Origin: Variovorax sp. KK3
GTDB lineage: Bacteria; Pseudomonadota; Gammaproteobacteria; Burkholderiales; Burkholderiaceae_C
DNA: 64,000 bases
Assembly (NCBI RefSeq): GCF_001984055.1
Contig: NZ_LYVO01000013.1
Location: 43,235 to 107,234, forward strand
Direction: 5' to 3'
This document shows positions 36,821 through 45,614 of this stretch, one piece after another. The stretch's first letter is position 1. The number at the start of each line of letters is the position of its first letter. The position numbers were made by a program, and so were the translations under genes. The notes beneath the pieces were generated by a model. The model did not search any database and was not told the origin of the DNA. It saw only the letters and a program-made list of their open reading frames with translations.

Positions 36821-37807
36821 ATGCACGCATGGCTCTGCGAAAACCCGACCGGCGTCGATGCGCTGACCTGGAAAGAACTGCCGACGCCGACGCCGGGGGC
36901 GGGCCAGGTGCTGATCGAAATCAAGGCAGCAAGCCTGAACTTTCCCGATCTGCTCATCGTCCAGAACAAGTATCAGATCAAGCCACAGCTGCCTTTCGTG
37001 CCCGGTTCCGAATACGCAGGCGTGGTCGCGGCCGTGGGAGAAGGCGTCACCCACCTTCGACCGGGTCAGAACGTAGCATGCCTGTCGGGAACCGGTGGGT
37101 TCGGCACCCATACGCTTGCACCGGCAGCGCTTTGCATGCCTTTGCCCGAGGGCTTTGGTTACGTCGATGCTGCCGCCTTCATCATGATTTACGCCACGTC
37201 GTGGCATGCATTGATGGACCGGGCACAGCTGAAGGCCGGAGAAACCGTGTTGATTCTTGGGGCGGCAGGTGGCGTCGGCACTGCAGCGATTCAAATTGCC
37301 AAGGCCGCAGGCGCCAAAGTGATCGCGGCGGCCTCCACCGACGAAAAATGCGACCTGTGCAAATCCATTGGCGCCGACGACACGATCAACTACACGACGC
37401 ACACGCTTTCTGGGGGCTTTCGCGACGCCATCAAGGCAGCGACCGGCGGCAAAGGCCCCGACGTGATTTACGACCCGGTGGGTGGCGATTTCGCGGAACC
37501 GGCATTCCGTTCCATCGGTTGGCGCGGCCGCTATCTGGTGGTCGGATTCGCCTCGGGACCCATTCCGTCGTTGCCGCTGAATTTGATGCTTCTCAAAGGC
37601 GCGTCTCTGGTTGGCGTGTTCTGGGGCGATTTCGCGAAGCGCGAGCCAAAAGCCAACGCCTCGATGATGGCGGAATTGGCCAAGTGGTACGGGCAGGGCA
37701 AGATCAAGCCTGTGATCGACAGCACCGTCCCGATGTCGGATCTGAAGGCCGCCTACGCCCACATGGGCTCGCGGGCGGTCAAGGGCAAGCTCGTGCTGGT
37801 CAACTGA
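36821..37807 (+). CDS. NADPH:quinone oxidoreductase family protein
   Basis: A 328-residue zinc-free medium-chain dehydrogenase/reductase of the quinone oxidoreductase type. GroES-like N-domain with NFPDLLIVQNKYQ, nucleotide site GAAGGVGTAAIQIAK, and a C-terminal VFWGDFAKREP. Cytoplasmic, reducing quinones or activated alkenes with NADPH; the substrate is open. AAGGAG precedes the ATG. Divergent from surE and followed by a shared terminator. Confidence 0.92.
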   Translation: MHAWLCENPTGVDALTWKELPTPTPGAGQVLIEIKAASLNFPDLLIVQNKYQIKPQLPFVPGSEYAGVVAAVGEGVTHLRPGQNVACLSGTGGFGTHTLAPAALCMPLPEGFGYVDAAAFIMIYATSWHALMDRAQLKAGETVLILGAAGGVGTAAIQIAKAAGAKVIAAASTDEKCDLCKSIGADDTINYTTHTLSGGFRDAIKAATGGKGPDVIYDPVGGDFAEPAFRSIGWRGRYLVVGFASGPIPSLPLNLMLLKGASLVGVFWGDFAKREPKANASMMAELAKWYGQGKIKPVIDSTVPMSDLKAAYAHMGSRAVKGKLVLVN

Positions 37808-37837
37808 AGAGAAGGGGCGAGCCGATCAATAAGAAAA

Positions 37838-37856
37838 GCCCGCTAAGCGGGCATTT
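37838..37856. terminator. bidirectional terminator
   Basis: GCCCGC-TAA-GCGGGC with TTTCT on the plus strand and TTTTCTT on the minus strand, between the converging quinone reductase and H-NS-like genes. Confidence 0.8.
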
Positions 37857-37881
37857 CTATGGAATCACAAAGCGCCTGCGC

Positions 37882-38220
37882 CTAACGGATCTCGAAATCC
37901 GACAAAGGCTTGCCGGCTGCCAGTGCTTCCGTGATCCAACGAGGTTTGCGGCCTCGGCCACCTGACCAGGTTTCGCCATTGGGGCTGCGGTACTTCGCAG
38001 CGGACTTGACCGCAACAGCCGCGACAGACTTTCTGCCGCCCCGAGATGCGAGTTTAAGATCTGCAGCGGACAGGCCGTATTCCGCGATCTTTTTACGAAG
38101 CTCTTCGATCACGCCCGCACGCTCCTGATTGCGAAGATCCTCCGCTTGCTTGCGCAATTGGGCGATCTGCTCATCGTGCTTCTTGATCTGAGAATTGATG
38201 TCGGCAAGTGTAGAGGCCAT
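37882..38220 (-). CDS. H-NS family histone-like protein
   Basis: A 112-residue nucleoid protein. The N-terminal half is a coiled-coil oligomerisation region (DINSQIKKHDEQIAQLRKQ). The C-terminal DNA-binding motif reads SPNGETWSGGRGRKPRW, the H-NS/BpH3 form. Expected to silence AT-rich DNA. The ATG at MASTLADIN follows GGAGG; a longer frame exists upstream but looks non-homologous. Note no AT-rich foreign island is present in this window. Confidence 0.88.
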   Translation of the reverse strand: MASTLADINSQIKKHDEQIAQLRKQAEDLRNQERAGVIEELRKKIAEYGLSAADLKLASRGGRKSVAAVAVKSAAKYRSPNGETWSGGRGRKPRWITEALAAGKPLSDFEIR

Positions 38221-38320
38221 CGGTGCAAGTTCCTCCAAATTGGAAAGCCCGAATTCTAATTCAACTTCATATTGCCGCAAGACCCGTCGAATACGGCGCT
38301 GAAAGAAGCCGTCGCGCAGC

Positions 38321-38349
38321 AAAAAAAAACGCCGGTCGAATGACCGGCG
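38321..38349 (-). terminator. terminator after tRNA-His
   Basis: On the minus strand CGCCGGTC-ATTC-GACCGGCG is followed by nine T residues. Confidence 0.85.
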
Positions 38350-38364
38350 CTTTGTGAGAAATCT

Positions 38365-38441
38365 TGGGGTGGCTGATGGGACTCGAACCCACGACGACCA
38401 GAATCACAATCTGGGACTCTACCAACTGAGCTACAGCCACC
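38365..38441 (-). tRNA. tRNA-His (GTG)
   Basis: Minus-strand cloverleaf with the extra G(-1) opposite C73 that is unique to tRNA-His, acceptor arm GTGGCTG/CAGCCAC, anticodon GTG in TTGTGAT, T-loop GTTCGAGTC and encoded CCA. It follows ppiD by 30 nt and is ended by a hairpin. Confidence 0.95.
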
Positions 38442-38471
38442 GTAGAGCCGGCAATTGTAGCTTGAAAAAAG

Positions 38472-40400
38472 CTACCTTCCGACAGTGATGCCCGAATCTG
38501 CAGGCCGGGGCACCAAAACTTCGGCTTTGAGCCGCTTCTTGAGCAGGTCGTAGTAAGCGGCAGTCTCCGCAGCGGCGGCTGCCATGGCGTACTGCTGGGC
38601 TTCCTGTTGCGCCACCTCAGGCGCCGGCGCCGTGCGCGGCACTTCCTTGACCACACGCACGACCGCGTAGCCCTGCACTCCCAAATCCACCCCGACCAGC
38701 GTGGGCAGCTTCGTAGGATCTGCGCGCAATGCGCCTTCGATCACAGGAGTCGGCTGCGATTGGGCATCGAGACGTGACACCGTCACGGCAGCGCCGAAAT
38801 TGGCGCCTGCCGCATTGGATTGCCAAGCAACGAGCTTGTACTCGCCTTCGGTCTTCGCCAGTGCGGAAGCACGCTCGGCGACCAACTGCGCTTTCACCTT
38901 GTCCTTGACCTCCTCGAAAGGCTGCGCGCGCGCCGCCGTGTATTGAATGACACGCCCCGACGCGAGCTGGTTCGGCCCGATCTCGATCGCCTCCGTGTTG
39001 TGCTTGCGTTCAAGCGAATCGGGCGCGAACAGCGCGTTCAAGAAATTGGCACTGGCCAATGCACCTGTCGCTCCAGGCGCCGGCGTGCGCGCCACCTTGT
39101 CGGCCGTGCGAATCGTGAGCTTGAGCTTCTCCGCCGCAGCCTTGAGGCTCTCGGGCTGCTGGTAGACGGCATCTGTGAAGCTCTCGGCCGCCTTGGCGAA
39201 TTCCTGCGTCGCCTGCTGGCTGCGCACCTCGTCCTCGATCTTCGCGCGCACCTGCTCGAAGGGCGGCGCGACCGCTGGCTTGATGTCGTTGAGCTGAATG
39301 ATGTGATAGCCGAACTCGGACTCCACCACATCGCTGATCTCGCCTTTTTTGAGCGCGAACATCGCATCCTCGAATGGCTTCACCATCGCGCCGCGGGTCA
39401 CGAAATCAAGATCGCCGCCCTTCTCAGCCGATCCCGGATCCTGCGAGTTCTTGCGTGCGAGCTCGGCAAAGCTGCCGGGCGTCTTGCGCACCTCGGCGAG
39501 CAATTCCTGCGCCTTCGCGCGTGCCTTTTCGCGGTCGGCCGCAGGCGCGCTCGACGCCGCCCCGATCAGGATGTGGCTGGCTCGCCGCTCTTCTTTCGTG
39601 CCGAAGCGTGCGGTGTTCTGCTCGTAGTAAGTGCGAAGGTCCGCCTCGTTCACCGCGATGTTCTTCTTGGCAGTGTCGAGGTCCAGCACCAGGTATTCGA
39701 TGCTGGCTTGCTCCGGCAACTGGAACTGCGCGACGTGCTGCTTGTAATAGGCCTCGAGGTCGGCGTCGCTCACGGTCACCTTGCTCGTGAAGTCGCCCGG
39801 TGCGAAACGCGCAACCTGAATTTCGCGCCGGTCATAGAACGCATTGAGCGTGGGCGCAGCCTGCGCCGGCGTCGCGAAACCCGTGTCGGAGATGCCCTTG
39901 AGCACCTGCTGGCGCGTCATCTGCGCGATCAGCGCATCCTGGTGCTGCTGAGGCGTCATGCCCGTGGCGCGAAAGAACAGCTCGCGATCGAATTCCGGCT
40001 TGCCGTTCTTCGTTGTCACGAAGGTCGCCAGGGCCGGGTCGTTCTGGAACAATTCCAGCTGCCGCTGCTCCGTCACGACGAAGTGGTCTTGCGCCGCTGC
40101 CGCTGCCAGCACGCGATCGCGAACCATGCGCTCGAGCGTGGCGTAGCGTTCGGACTCGGTGTCGAACATCGACGGATTCACGTCCGGCCGCTGCTGACGG
40201 ATGCGATCGACATCGTTGCGATGCTGCGTGTCCCAGTCCGGGCGCCGAATGCCGTCGCCTGCGACGCTGGCAACTTTCTCACCCTTGTCGTTGCCGCCGG
40301 TGTAGCGGTCCAGCACGCCGACGACCACGAATGAAGGCACGATCAACAGGAACAAGATGGCCATCAGGATCTTGTTGTGCTTCCGGAACGAATCGAACAT
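38472..40400 (-). CDS. ppiD: peptidyl-prolyl isomerase/chaperone PpiD
   Basis: A 642-residue inner-membrane-anchored periplasmic chaperone. One membrane helix (about 11-31, KILMAILFLLIVPSFVVVG) is followed by SurA-like N-domains and a parvulin domain (about 265-365, ASHILIG, then GGDLDFVTRGAMVKPFEDAMF). Helps newly exported proteins leave the Sec translocon. It follows tRNA-Val and hupB on one strand, as hupB-ppiD in many proteobacteria. Confidence 0.93.
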   Translation of the reverse strand: MFDSFRKHNKILMAILFLLIVPSFVVVGVLDRYTGGNDKGEKVASVAGDGIRRPDWDTQHRNDVDRIRQQRPDVNPSMFDTESERYATLERMVRDRVLAAAAAQDHFVVTEQRQLELFQNDPALATFVTTKNGKPEFDRELFFRATGMTPQQHQDALIAQMTRQQVLKGISDTGFATPAQAAPTLNAFYDRREIQVARFAPGDFTSKVTVSDADLEAYYKQHVAQFQLPEQASIEYLVLDLDTAKKNIAVNEADLRTYYEQNTARFGTKEERRASHILIGAASSAPAADREKARAKAQELLAEVRKTPGSFAELARKNSQDPGSAEKGGDLDFVTRGAMVKPFEDAMFALKKGEISDVVESEFGYHIIQLNDIKPAVAPPFEQVRAKIEDEVRSQQATQEFAKAAESFTDAVYQQPESLKAAAEKLKLTIRTADKVARTPAPGATGALASANFLNALFAPDSLERKHNTEAIEIGPNQLASGRVIQYTAARAQPFEEVKDKVKAQLVAERASALAKTEGEYKLVAWQSNAAGANFGAAVTVSRLDAQSQPTPVIEGALRADPTKLPTLVGVDLGVQGYAVVRVVKEVPRTAPAPEVAQQEAQQYAMAAAAAETAAYYDLLKKRLKAEVLVPRPADSGITVGR

Positions 40401-40462
40401 GGATGGAAATCTCTCTAGCGAAAAACAAAAAAGGCGAACTGATTGTTCGCCTTTGCATCGGT

Positions 40463-40538
40463 TGGTGGGTGCTGAGGGGCTCGAACCCCCGACCTACGCC
40501 TTGTAAGGGCGCCGCTCTACCAACTGAGCTAAGCACCC
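40463..40538 (-). tRNA. tRNA-Val (TAC)
   Basis: Minus-strand 76-nt cloverleaf: acceptor GGGTGCT, D-loop AGTTGGTAGAG, anticodon TAC within CTTACAA, T-arm GGGGGTTCGAGCCCC, discriminator A and encoded CCA. It sits in the 155 bp between hupB and ppiD. Confidence 0.95.
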
Positions 40539-40555
40539 AACCGTAAAACCGTCTG

Positions 40556-40828
40556 TCAGTTCAGCGCATCTTTCAGCGCCTTGCCGGGGCGAAACTTGGG
40601 AATCTTGGCGGCCTTGATTTTAATCGCGTCGCCGGTGCGCGGATTGCGACCCGTGCGCGCAGCACGTTTACCGACAGCGAAAGTACCGAAACCGACGAGC
40701 GAGACCGAGCCACCTTTCTTGAGCGTGGTGCGGATGGCGCCGATGGTCGACTCGAGGGCGCGGGTTGCAGCGGCCTTGGAGATGTCGGCGTTCTTTGCGA
40801 TGTGCTCAATCAGTTCGGTTTTGTTCAC
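40556..40828 (-). CDS. hupB: HU family DNA-binding protein
   Basis: A 90-residue HU histone-like protein. [21 protein letters not shown] is the beta-arm DNA-binding signature. The start is GTG ([10 protein letters not shown]) with AAGGGG upstream. Upstream of tRNA-Val and ppiD; the lon and clpX genes commonly found before it are absent here. Confidence 0.95.
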   Translation of the reverse strand: MNKTELIEHIAKNADISKAAATRALESTIGAIRTTLKKGGSVSLVGFGTFAVGKRAARTGRNPRTGDAIKIKAAKIPKFRPGKALKDALN

Positions 40829-40883
40829 AAGGACCCCTTGTAGGAAAAGATAGTTGATCGGGTAGCGTCAGACAAAATGCCGA

Positions 40884-40906
40884 CCCCGCGACGGTGCCGC
40901 GGGGTT
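40884..40906 (-). terminator. hairpin after the dehydrogenase gene
   Basis: ACCCCGCG and CGCGGGGT form an 8-bp stem; on the minus strand CGGCATTTTG follows. Likely ends the transcript of the hydrolase-dehydrogenase pair before hupB. The T run is short. The rest of the 239-bp gap shows no gene. Confidence 0.5.
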
Positions 40907-41067
40907 CATGGAGGTGATGGATGGCAGATCTGACGCGCCGGCAGCGCACTGCCGACAAGGATTACAACCACTGGTCCACAGGGTGTCAATACGACACTGA
41001 CCCGTGTGGCGCAGCGAGGACCGCGATTCTAGTTGCGTTTCGCGAGCCCCTTCCCGAGGGCCGGCTT

Positions 41068-42156
41068 TCAGAGCGCTTCTGCGATCGCGCGGCCGAGGTC
41101 CGACGTGCTCGCGGTGCCGCCGATGTCCGGCGTGCGTGGTGCGCCGCTCGCGGGCGCCAGCACCTTCTCGATGGCCGCGAGGATCGCATCGTGCGCGTCG
41201 CGATGGCCGAGGAACTCCAGCATCATCGCGCCGCACCAGATCTGCCCGATCGGATTGGCGATGCCTTTGCCCGCGATGTCCGGGGCCGAGCCGTGGACCG
41301 GCTCGAACAGCGAAGGCGTGGTGCGCTCCGGGTTGAGATTGGCGCTCGGCGCGATGCCGATCGTGCCGGTGCAGGCCGGGCCCAGGTCGGACAGGATGTC
41401 GCCGAACAGGTTGCTCGCCACCACCACGTCGAAGAAATCGGGACGCTGCACGAAGTGCGCCGTGAGGATGTCGATGTGGAACTTGTCGAGCTTGACGCCT
41501 GGATAGTTCGCGCCCATCGCGGCCACGCGTTCGTCCCAGTACGGCATGGTGATCGAGATGCCGTTCGACTTGGTGGCACTGGTCAAGTGCTTCTTCGGCC
41601 GCGACTGCGCGAGTTCGAAGGCGAACTTCAGCACGCGGTCCACGCCCGTGCGCGACATCACCGTTTCCTGAATGACGATCTCGCGCGCTGTGCCTTCGTA
41701 CATGCGCCCGCCGATGCTCGAGTACTCGCCCTCGGTGTTCTCGCGCACGATGTACATGTCGATTTCGCCAGGCTGCCGCGGCGTGCCGTCGCGCCGCACC
41801 ACCGGCGCGATGATGCCGGGCATCAGGCGCGCCGGCCGCAAGTTGATGTACTGGTCGAACTCGCGGCGGAACAGCAACAGCGAACCCCACAGCGACACGT
41901 GATCGGCGATCTTCTCGGGCCAGCCCACCGCGCCGAAGTAGATCGCATCGTGCCCGCCGATCTGGTCTTTCCAGTTGTCCGGCAGCATCTTGCCGTGCTT
42001 CTCGTAGTAGTCCCAGCTCGAGAAATCGAAGGTGTCGAACTGCAGGTCGATGCCGAATTTACGGCCTGCTGCGTCGAGCACGCGCAGCCCCTCGGGCATG
42101 GTTTCCTTGCCGATGCCGTCGCCGGCGATCACGGCGATGCGCTTCTTGCTGCTCAT
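41068..42156 (-). CDS. D-malate/tartrate dehydrogenase (isocitrate/isopropylmalate family)
   Basis: A 362-residue NAD-dependent beta-decarboxylating dehydrogenase. IAVIAGDGIGKETMPEG begins the fold, NLRPARLMPG and YIVRENTEGEYSSIGGR contact the substrate, and SNLFGDILSDLGPA and EPVHGSAPDIAGKGIANP finish the site. The pattern matches the TtuC/DmlA branch rather than LeuB. Substrate probably D-malate, tartrate or a related 2-hydroxyacid. It lies 31 nt after the dehalogenase-like gene on the same strand. Confidence 0.88.
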   Translation of the reverse strand: MSSKKRIAVIAGDGIGKETMPEGLRVLDAAGRKFGIDLQFDTFDFSSWDYYEKHGKMLPDNWKDQIGGHDAIYFGAVGWPEKIADHVSLWGSLLLFRREFDQYINLRPARLMPGIIAPVVRRDGTPRQPGEIDMYIVRENTEGEYSSIGGRMYEGTAREIVIQETVMSRTGVDRVLKFAFELAQSRPKKHLTSATKSNGISITMPYWDERVAAMGANYPGVKLDKFHIDILTAHFVQRPDFFDVVVASNLFGDILSDLGPACTGTIGIAPSANLNPERTTPSLFEPVHGSAPDIAGKGIANPIGQIWCGAMMLEFLGHRDAHDAILAAIEKVLAPASGAPRTPDIGGTASTSDLGRAIAEAL

Positions 42157-42187
42157 GGTGTCTTCCTTGTCTGATGGCGGATGGGGG

Positions 42188-43063
42188 TCATTGAAAAAAT
42201 CGGAGCGCTTCCTCGGCCAGTGCCTCGGGCGCTTCCTCGGGAATGTAGTGACCGCACGGGAGCGCAGCACCCGACACATGCCGCGCCCTTTCGCGCCATA
42301 GCGCAAGCACGTCGAAGCAGCGTCCCACGACGCCGTGCTCGCCCCACAGCACGCGCAGCGGCTGCGTAACGCGCCGGCCCGAAGCGACGTCGGCGCGGTC
42401 GTGTTCGAGATCGATGGTCGCCGAGGCGCGGTAGTCCTCGCACATGCCGCGCGCGGTGCCGGCAATCGCTGCGCAACGCTCGTACTCGGCCATGGCTTCG
42501 GGCGCAAAAGGCGCCAGGCCCGCATGACGGCTCCCCATGACGCTGCGCACGTAGCGCACCGGGTCGGACTCGATCAAGGCCTCGGGCAGCGGCGATGGCT
42601 GGATCAGAAAAAACCAATGCCAATAGGCACGTGCAAAGGCTTCGGAGGTGCGCTCGTACATCGCCAGCGTGGGTGCGATGTCCAGCAGCATCAGCCGCTC
42701 GACGGCGTCCGGATGATCCACAGCAAGTCGATGCGCGACGCGCGCGCCGCGATCGTGTGCCAGCACCTGGAAGCGGTCGAAACCGTGGTGCGACATCACG
42801 GCCATCGCGTCCAAGGCTATCTCGCGCTTGCTGTAGACCAGATGCTCGGCATCCGCTTGCGGCCGGCCTGAATCGCCATAACCGCGCAGATCGACCATCA
42901 CGAGCGTGAAGCGCTCCGCCAGCTTCGGAGCCACACGGTGCCAGATCGTCAGCGTCTGCGGATGGCCATGCAGCATCAGCACGGGAGGGCCGCTTCCCCC
43001 GATGCGGCCGTGCAGGCGAACACCGTCTCGCGTGACATCGAAGGGAGTAAAGCCGGTTTGCAT
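42188..43063 (-). CDS. alpha/beta hydrolase, haloacetate (fluoroacetate) dehalogenase-like
   Basis: A 291-residue hydrolase that matches fluoroacetate dehalogenases: HGHPQTLTIWHRVAP and DLRGYGDSGRP early, nucleophile D104 in AHDRGARVAHRLA. Against the residues I recall for Rhodopseudomonas RPA1163, D110/R111/R114/D134/H155/W156 map to D104/R105/R108/D128/H149/W150, and Y219/H280 to Y211/H272. Carboxylate- and halide-binding residues are thus all kept. Asp nucleophile excludes an ordinary esterase. Transcribed with the D-malate-type dehydrogenase; LysR gene divergent, 74 bp away. Confidence 0.82.
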   Translation of the reverse strand: MQTGFTPFDVTRDGVRLHGRIGGSGPPVLMLHGHPQTLTIWHRVAPKLAERFTLVMVDLRGYGDSGRPQADAEHLVYSKREIALDAMAVMSHHGFDRFQVLAHDRGARVAHRLAVDHPDAVERLMLLDIAPTLAMYERTSEAFARAYWHWFFLIQPSPLPEALIESDPVRYVRSVMGSRHAGLAPFAPEAMAEYERCAAIAGTARGMCEDYRASATIDLEHDRADVASGRRVTQPLRVLWGEHGVVGRCFDVLALWRERARHVSGAALPCGHYIPEEAPEALAEEALRFFQ

Positions 43064-43137
43064 CTGGCGATTGTGCGTTGCACGCCGGAGGCCATCAAGA
43101 AACAATTGGAGAATCGACTCTTTCCAAGGAGGAACGA

Positions 43138-44103
43138 ATGGAACGTGGCGACCTGGAGCTGGTCTTGTCAGTCCGCAACACCGGCAGCCTCGCCGGCGCG
43201 GCCCAGGCGTTGGACGTGGTGCCTTCGGCCATCACCAAGCGCTTGGCCGCGCTGGAGCAGCGGCTCGGCCATCGCCTGTTCGAACGCACCACCCGCAGGC
43301 TGAACCTCACGGCCGAAGGCGAAGCCGTGTGCATGCACGCCGAGCGCCTGCTGGCAGGCTTCGCAGCACTCGAAGCTGAGCTGAGCGAACGGCAGAACGA
43401 GCCGCGCGGCGCGCTGCGCATCGCGGCCACCTTCGGCTTCGGTCGGCGTTGGGTGGGCCCCGCCCTCGCCCGGTTTCGCGAACGCTACCCTGCACTTCAG
43501 GTCGAGTTGCGGCTCACCGAGCGCCTGCCCGATCTCGGCGCGGAAGGCTACGACGGCGCAGTGTGGCTGTGGTCTGCGCCGCAGCGGCATGCAGGCGACT
43601 GGGTCGCGCGGCGGCTGGCCCGCAACCAGCGTGTGCTGGCGGCTTCCCCGGCCTACCTGCAGCAGCGTGGCGCCCCCGCCGATGCAGCGGCGCTGGCGAA
43701 CCATGACTGCCTGGTCGTGCAGGAGAACGAAAGCGCCGCGGCCCGGCGCTTCGACGTCTGGACCTTGAACGACGCGCAGACGCGGCAACCCGTGCGCGTG
43801 CAAGTCAGCGGCCCCTTGTGCAGCAACTCGGGAGAACTGGTGCGTGACTGGTGCCTGGCCGGCCAAGGGATCGTGCTGCGCAGTCTTTGGGACATCGCGC
43901 CGCAGTTGGCATCGGGTGAGCTCATCCAGGTGCTGCCACGGCTGTCCATGCCGGACGCCGACATCCAGTGGCTTGCACCCTGGCAACCCAAGACGCCACG
44001 GCGTGTTCGTCTGCTGGTCGACTTCCTCGCCGAGCAGTTCAGGCACGAGCCGTGGCAGCCCATGCCTGAAGCCAGACGGCGCCGAGGGTCTGTGAAGGCC
44101 TGA
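43138..44103 (+). CDS. LysR-family transcriptional regulator
   Basis: A 321-residue LysR regulator. N-terminal helix-turn-helix LAGAAQALDVVPSAITKRLAAL, then an effector domain (about 90-300). AAGGAGGAA ideally spaced before ATG (MERGDLELVL). Divergent from the dehalogenase-like/dehydrogenase pair and so its likely controller. The final residues (EARRRRGSVKA) are basic and unstructured. Confidence 0.92.
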   Translation: MERGDLELVLSVRNTGSLAGAAQALDVVPSAITKRLAALEQRLGHRLFERTTRRLNLTAEGEAVCMHAERLLAGFAALEAELSERQNEPRGALRIAATFGFGRRWVGPALARFRERYPALQVELRLTERLPDLGAEGYDGAVWLWSAPQRHAGDWVARRLARNQRVLAASPAYLQQRGAPADAAALANHDCLVVQENESAAARRFDVWTLNDAQTRQPVRVQVSGPLCSNSGELVRDWCLAGQGIVLRSLWDIAPQLASGELIQVLPRLSMPDADIQWLAPWQPKTPRRVRLLVDFLAEQFRHEPWQPMPEARRRRGSVKA

Positions 44104-44122
44104 GAGCCAGGAATCGCTCGAC

Positions 44123-45007
44123 TCAACGCTCGCCGCGCACGACCAGACTCACGCCGACCGCCGTCATGCCGATGCCGATCAGCGTCGGCACGGTGACAGG
44201 CTCCGCGAACAGCAGCCAGGCCATCAAGGCCGTGCAGGGCGGCACGAGGTAGAGCAGGCTGGTCACGGCCGTGGCGGTGCCACGCTGGATCAACATGTAG
44301 AGCAGCGAGCTCCCGCCCAGCGAGAGCGCCAGTACAGACCACGCCATCGCGCCGATCGAGTAGGCGTTCCACTGGACAGAGTCCGCTTCGAGCAAGGCGA
44401 AGGGCACGCTGGCCACGAAAGCGGCCGCGAGTTGGATGGCGCCCGCGGCGCGCACATCGCAGGGCGCGACGAAGCGCTTTTGATACAGGGTGCCGGCCGT
44501 GATGGACAACAGCGCCATCACCGCCAGGCTCATGTTCAGCGCACTGACTTCGCCGCCCTGCTCCAGTTTGCGCAGCACCACCAGCACCAGCCCGGCGAAG
44601 CCCAGCGCCAGGCCCGCCCACTGTCGACCATTGATCGCACCGCCGCGCATCGACAGCCAGACCGCGGTAAGAACCGGCTGGATGCCGACCAGCAGCGCGA
44701 CCAGGCCCGACCCCATGCCTGCACGCACCGCGGCCCAGACACCGCCCAAGTAGCCCGCCTGCATCAGGATGCCGGTGACCGCCAGGTGCCCCCACTGCGC
44801 ACGCTCGCGCGGCCAGCTCACGCGCGCGAGCCGCACCCACACCAGGAAGCACAGAACCGACAGCGCATAGCGAACGGCCAGGAACTTGAGCGGCGGCGCA
44901 TACGGCATCGCGTAACGCGCCACGATGAATCCGGTGCTCCAGATCAGCACGAACACGGCCGGCATGGCCCGCACCCATCCCGAGGCGGGAGCGGCTGCAG
45001 CCGTCAT
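44123..45007 (-). CDS. EamA/DMT-family transporter
   Basis: A 294-residue drug/metabolite transporter with two EamA repeats and about ten membrane helices: FVLIWSTGFIVARYAMP starts the first and LGGSSLLYMLIQRGTATAV the second. Probably exports a metabolite or amino acid. Its ATG overlaps the pgsA stop (ATGA), so it is translationally coupled to it although the functions are unrelated. It converges on the LysR gene. Confidence 0.9.
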   Translation of the reverse strand: MTAAAAPASGWVRAMPAVFVLIWSTGFIVARYAMPYAPPLKFLAVRYALSVLCFLVWVRLARVSWPRERAQWGHLAVTGILMQAGYLGGVWAAVRAGMGSGLVALLVGIQPVLTAVWLSMRGGAINGRQWAGLALGFAGLVLVVLRKLEQGGEVSALNMSLAVMALLSITAGTLYQKRFVAPCDVRAAGAIQLAAAFVASVPFALLEADSVQWNAYSIGAMAWSVLALSLGGSSLLYMLIQRGTATAVTSLLYLVPPCTALMAWLLFAEPVTVPTLIGIGMTAVGVSLVVRGER

Positions 45008-45570
45008 TTGGCCCGGGCCCGGATCTCTGGGATCGCCTTCTGCAGGTAGTACACCATCGACCAGACGGTGAGCACGGCCGAGATCCAGATCAGCCACTGG
45101 CCCCAGAGCCCGGTGTCGATCACGCCGAACAGCGTGCCATGGAAGAGCAGGAATGGAATCGCCACCATCTGCACCACGGTCTTGACCTTGCCGATCATGT
45201 GCACCGCGACGCTCTTGCCGGCGCCGATCTGCGCCATCCATTCGCGCAGCGCCGAGATGGCGATCTCGCGACCGATGATGATCAGGGCCACGAACACGTC
45301 GGCGCGGTTCAGGTGCACCAGCACCAGCAAGGAAGCGCACACCAGAAACTTGTCGGCCACCGGATCGAGGAAGGCGCCGAAGGCCGATGTCTGGTTGAGG
45401 CGGCGTGCGAGATAGCCGTCGAGCCAGTCGGTGGCCGCGAACACGATGAACATCACCGTGGCGACCAGGTTGCGCGTCGGCTCGTTCACCGGCAGGTAGA
45501 ACACACCCACGATCAGCGGAATCGCGACGATGCGCGTCCAGGTCATGATGGTGGGGAGCGTCCAGAACAT
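45004..45570 (-). CDS. pgsA: CDP-diacylglycerol-glycerol-3-phosphate 3-phosphatidyltransferase
   Basis: A 188-residue membrane enzyme for the committed step to phosphatidylglycerol. The CDP-alcohol phosphotransferase motif reads DWLDGYLARR, with the later G and two Asp in FGAFLDPVADK, at the expected spacing. Four or five membrane helices. I start at MFWTLPTIMTW, matching the family; a longer frame adds 16 residues. It follows uvrC by 44 nt, the standard uvrC-pgsA order. Confidence 0.94.
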   Translation of the reverse strand: MFWTLPTIMTWTRIVAIPLIVGVFYLPVNEPTRNLVATVMFIVFAATDWLDGYLARRLNQTSAFGAFLDPVADKFLVCASLLVLVHLNRADVFVALIIIGREIAISALREWMAQIGAGKSVAVHMIGKVKTVVQMVAIPFLLFHGTLFGVIDTGLWGQWLIWISAVLTVWSMVYYLQKAIPEIRARAK

Positions 45571-45614
45571 GCGGCGGATTGTGTCATGCGGCCGGATCGC
45601 GCCGGCACGCGAGG

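Noticed and set aside
36821..38220. Horizontally acquired island marked by the H-NS-like gene
   Set aside because: Base composition and gene content around it look like the rest of the window, with no mobile-element genes.
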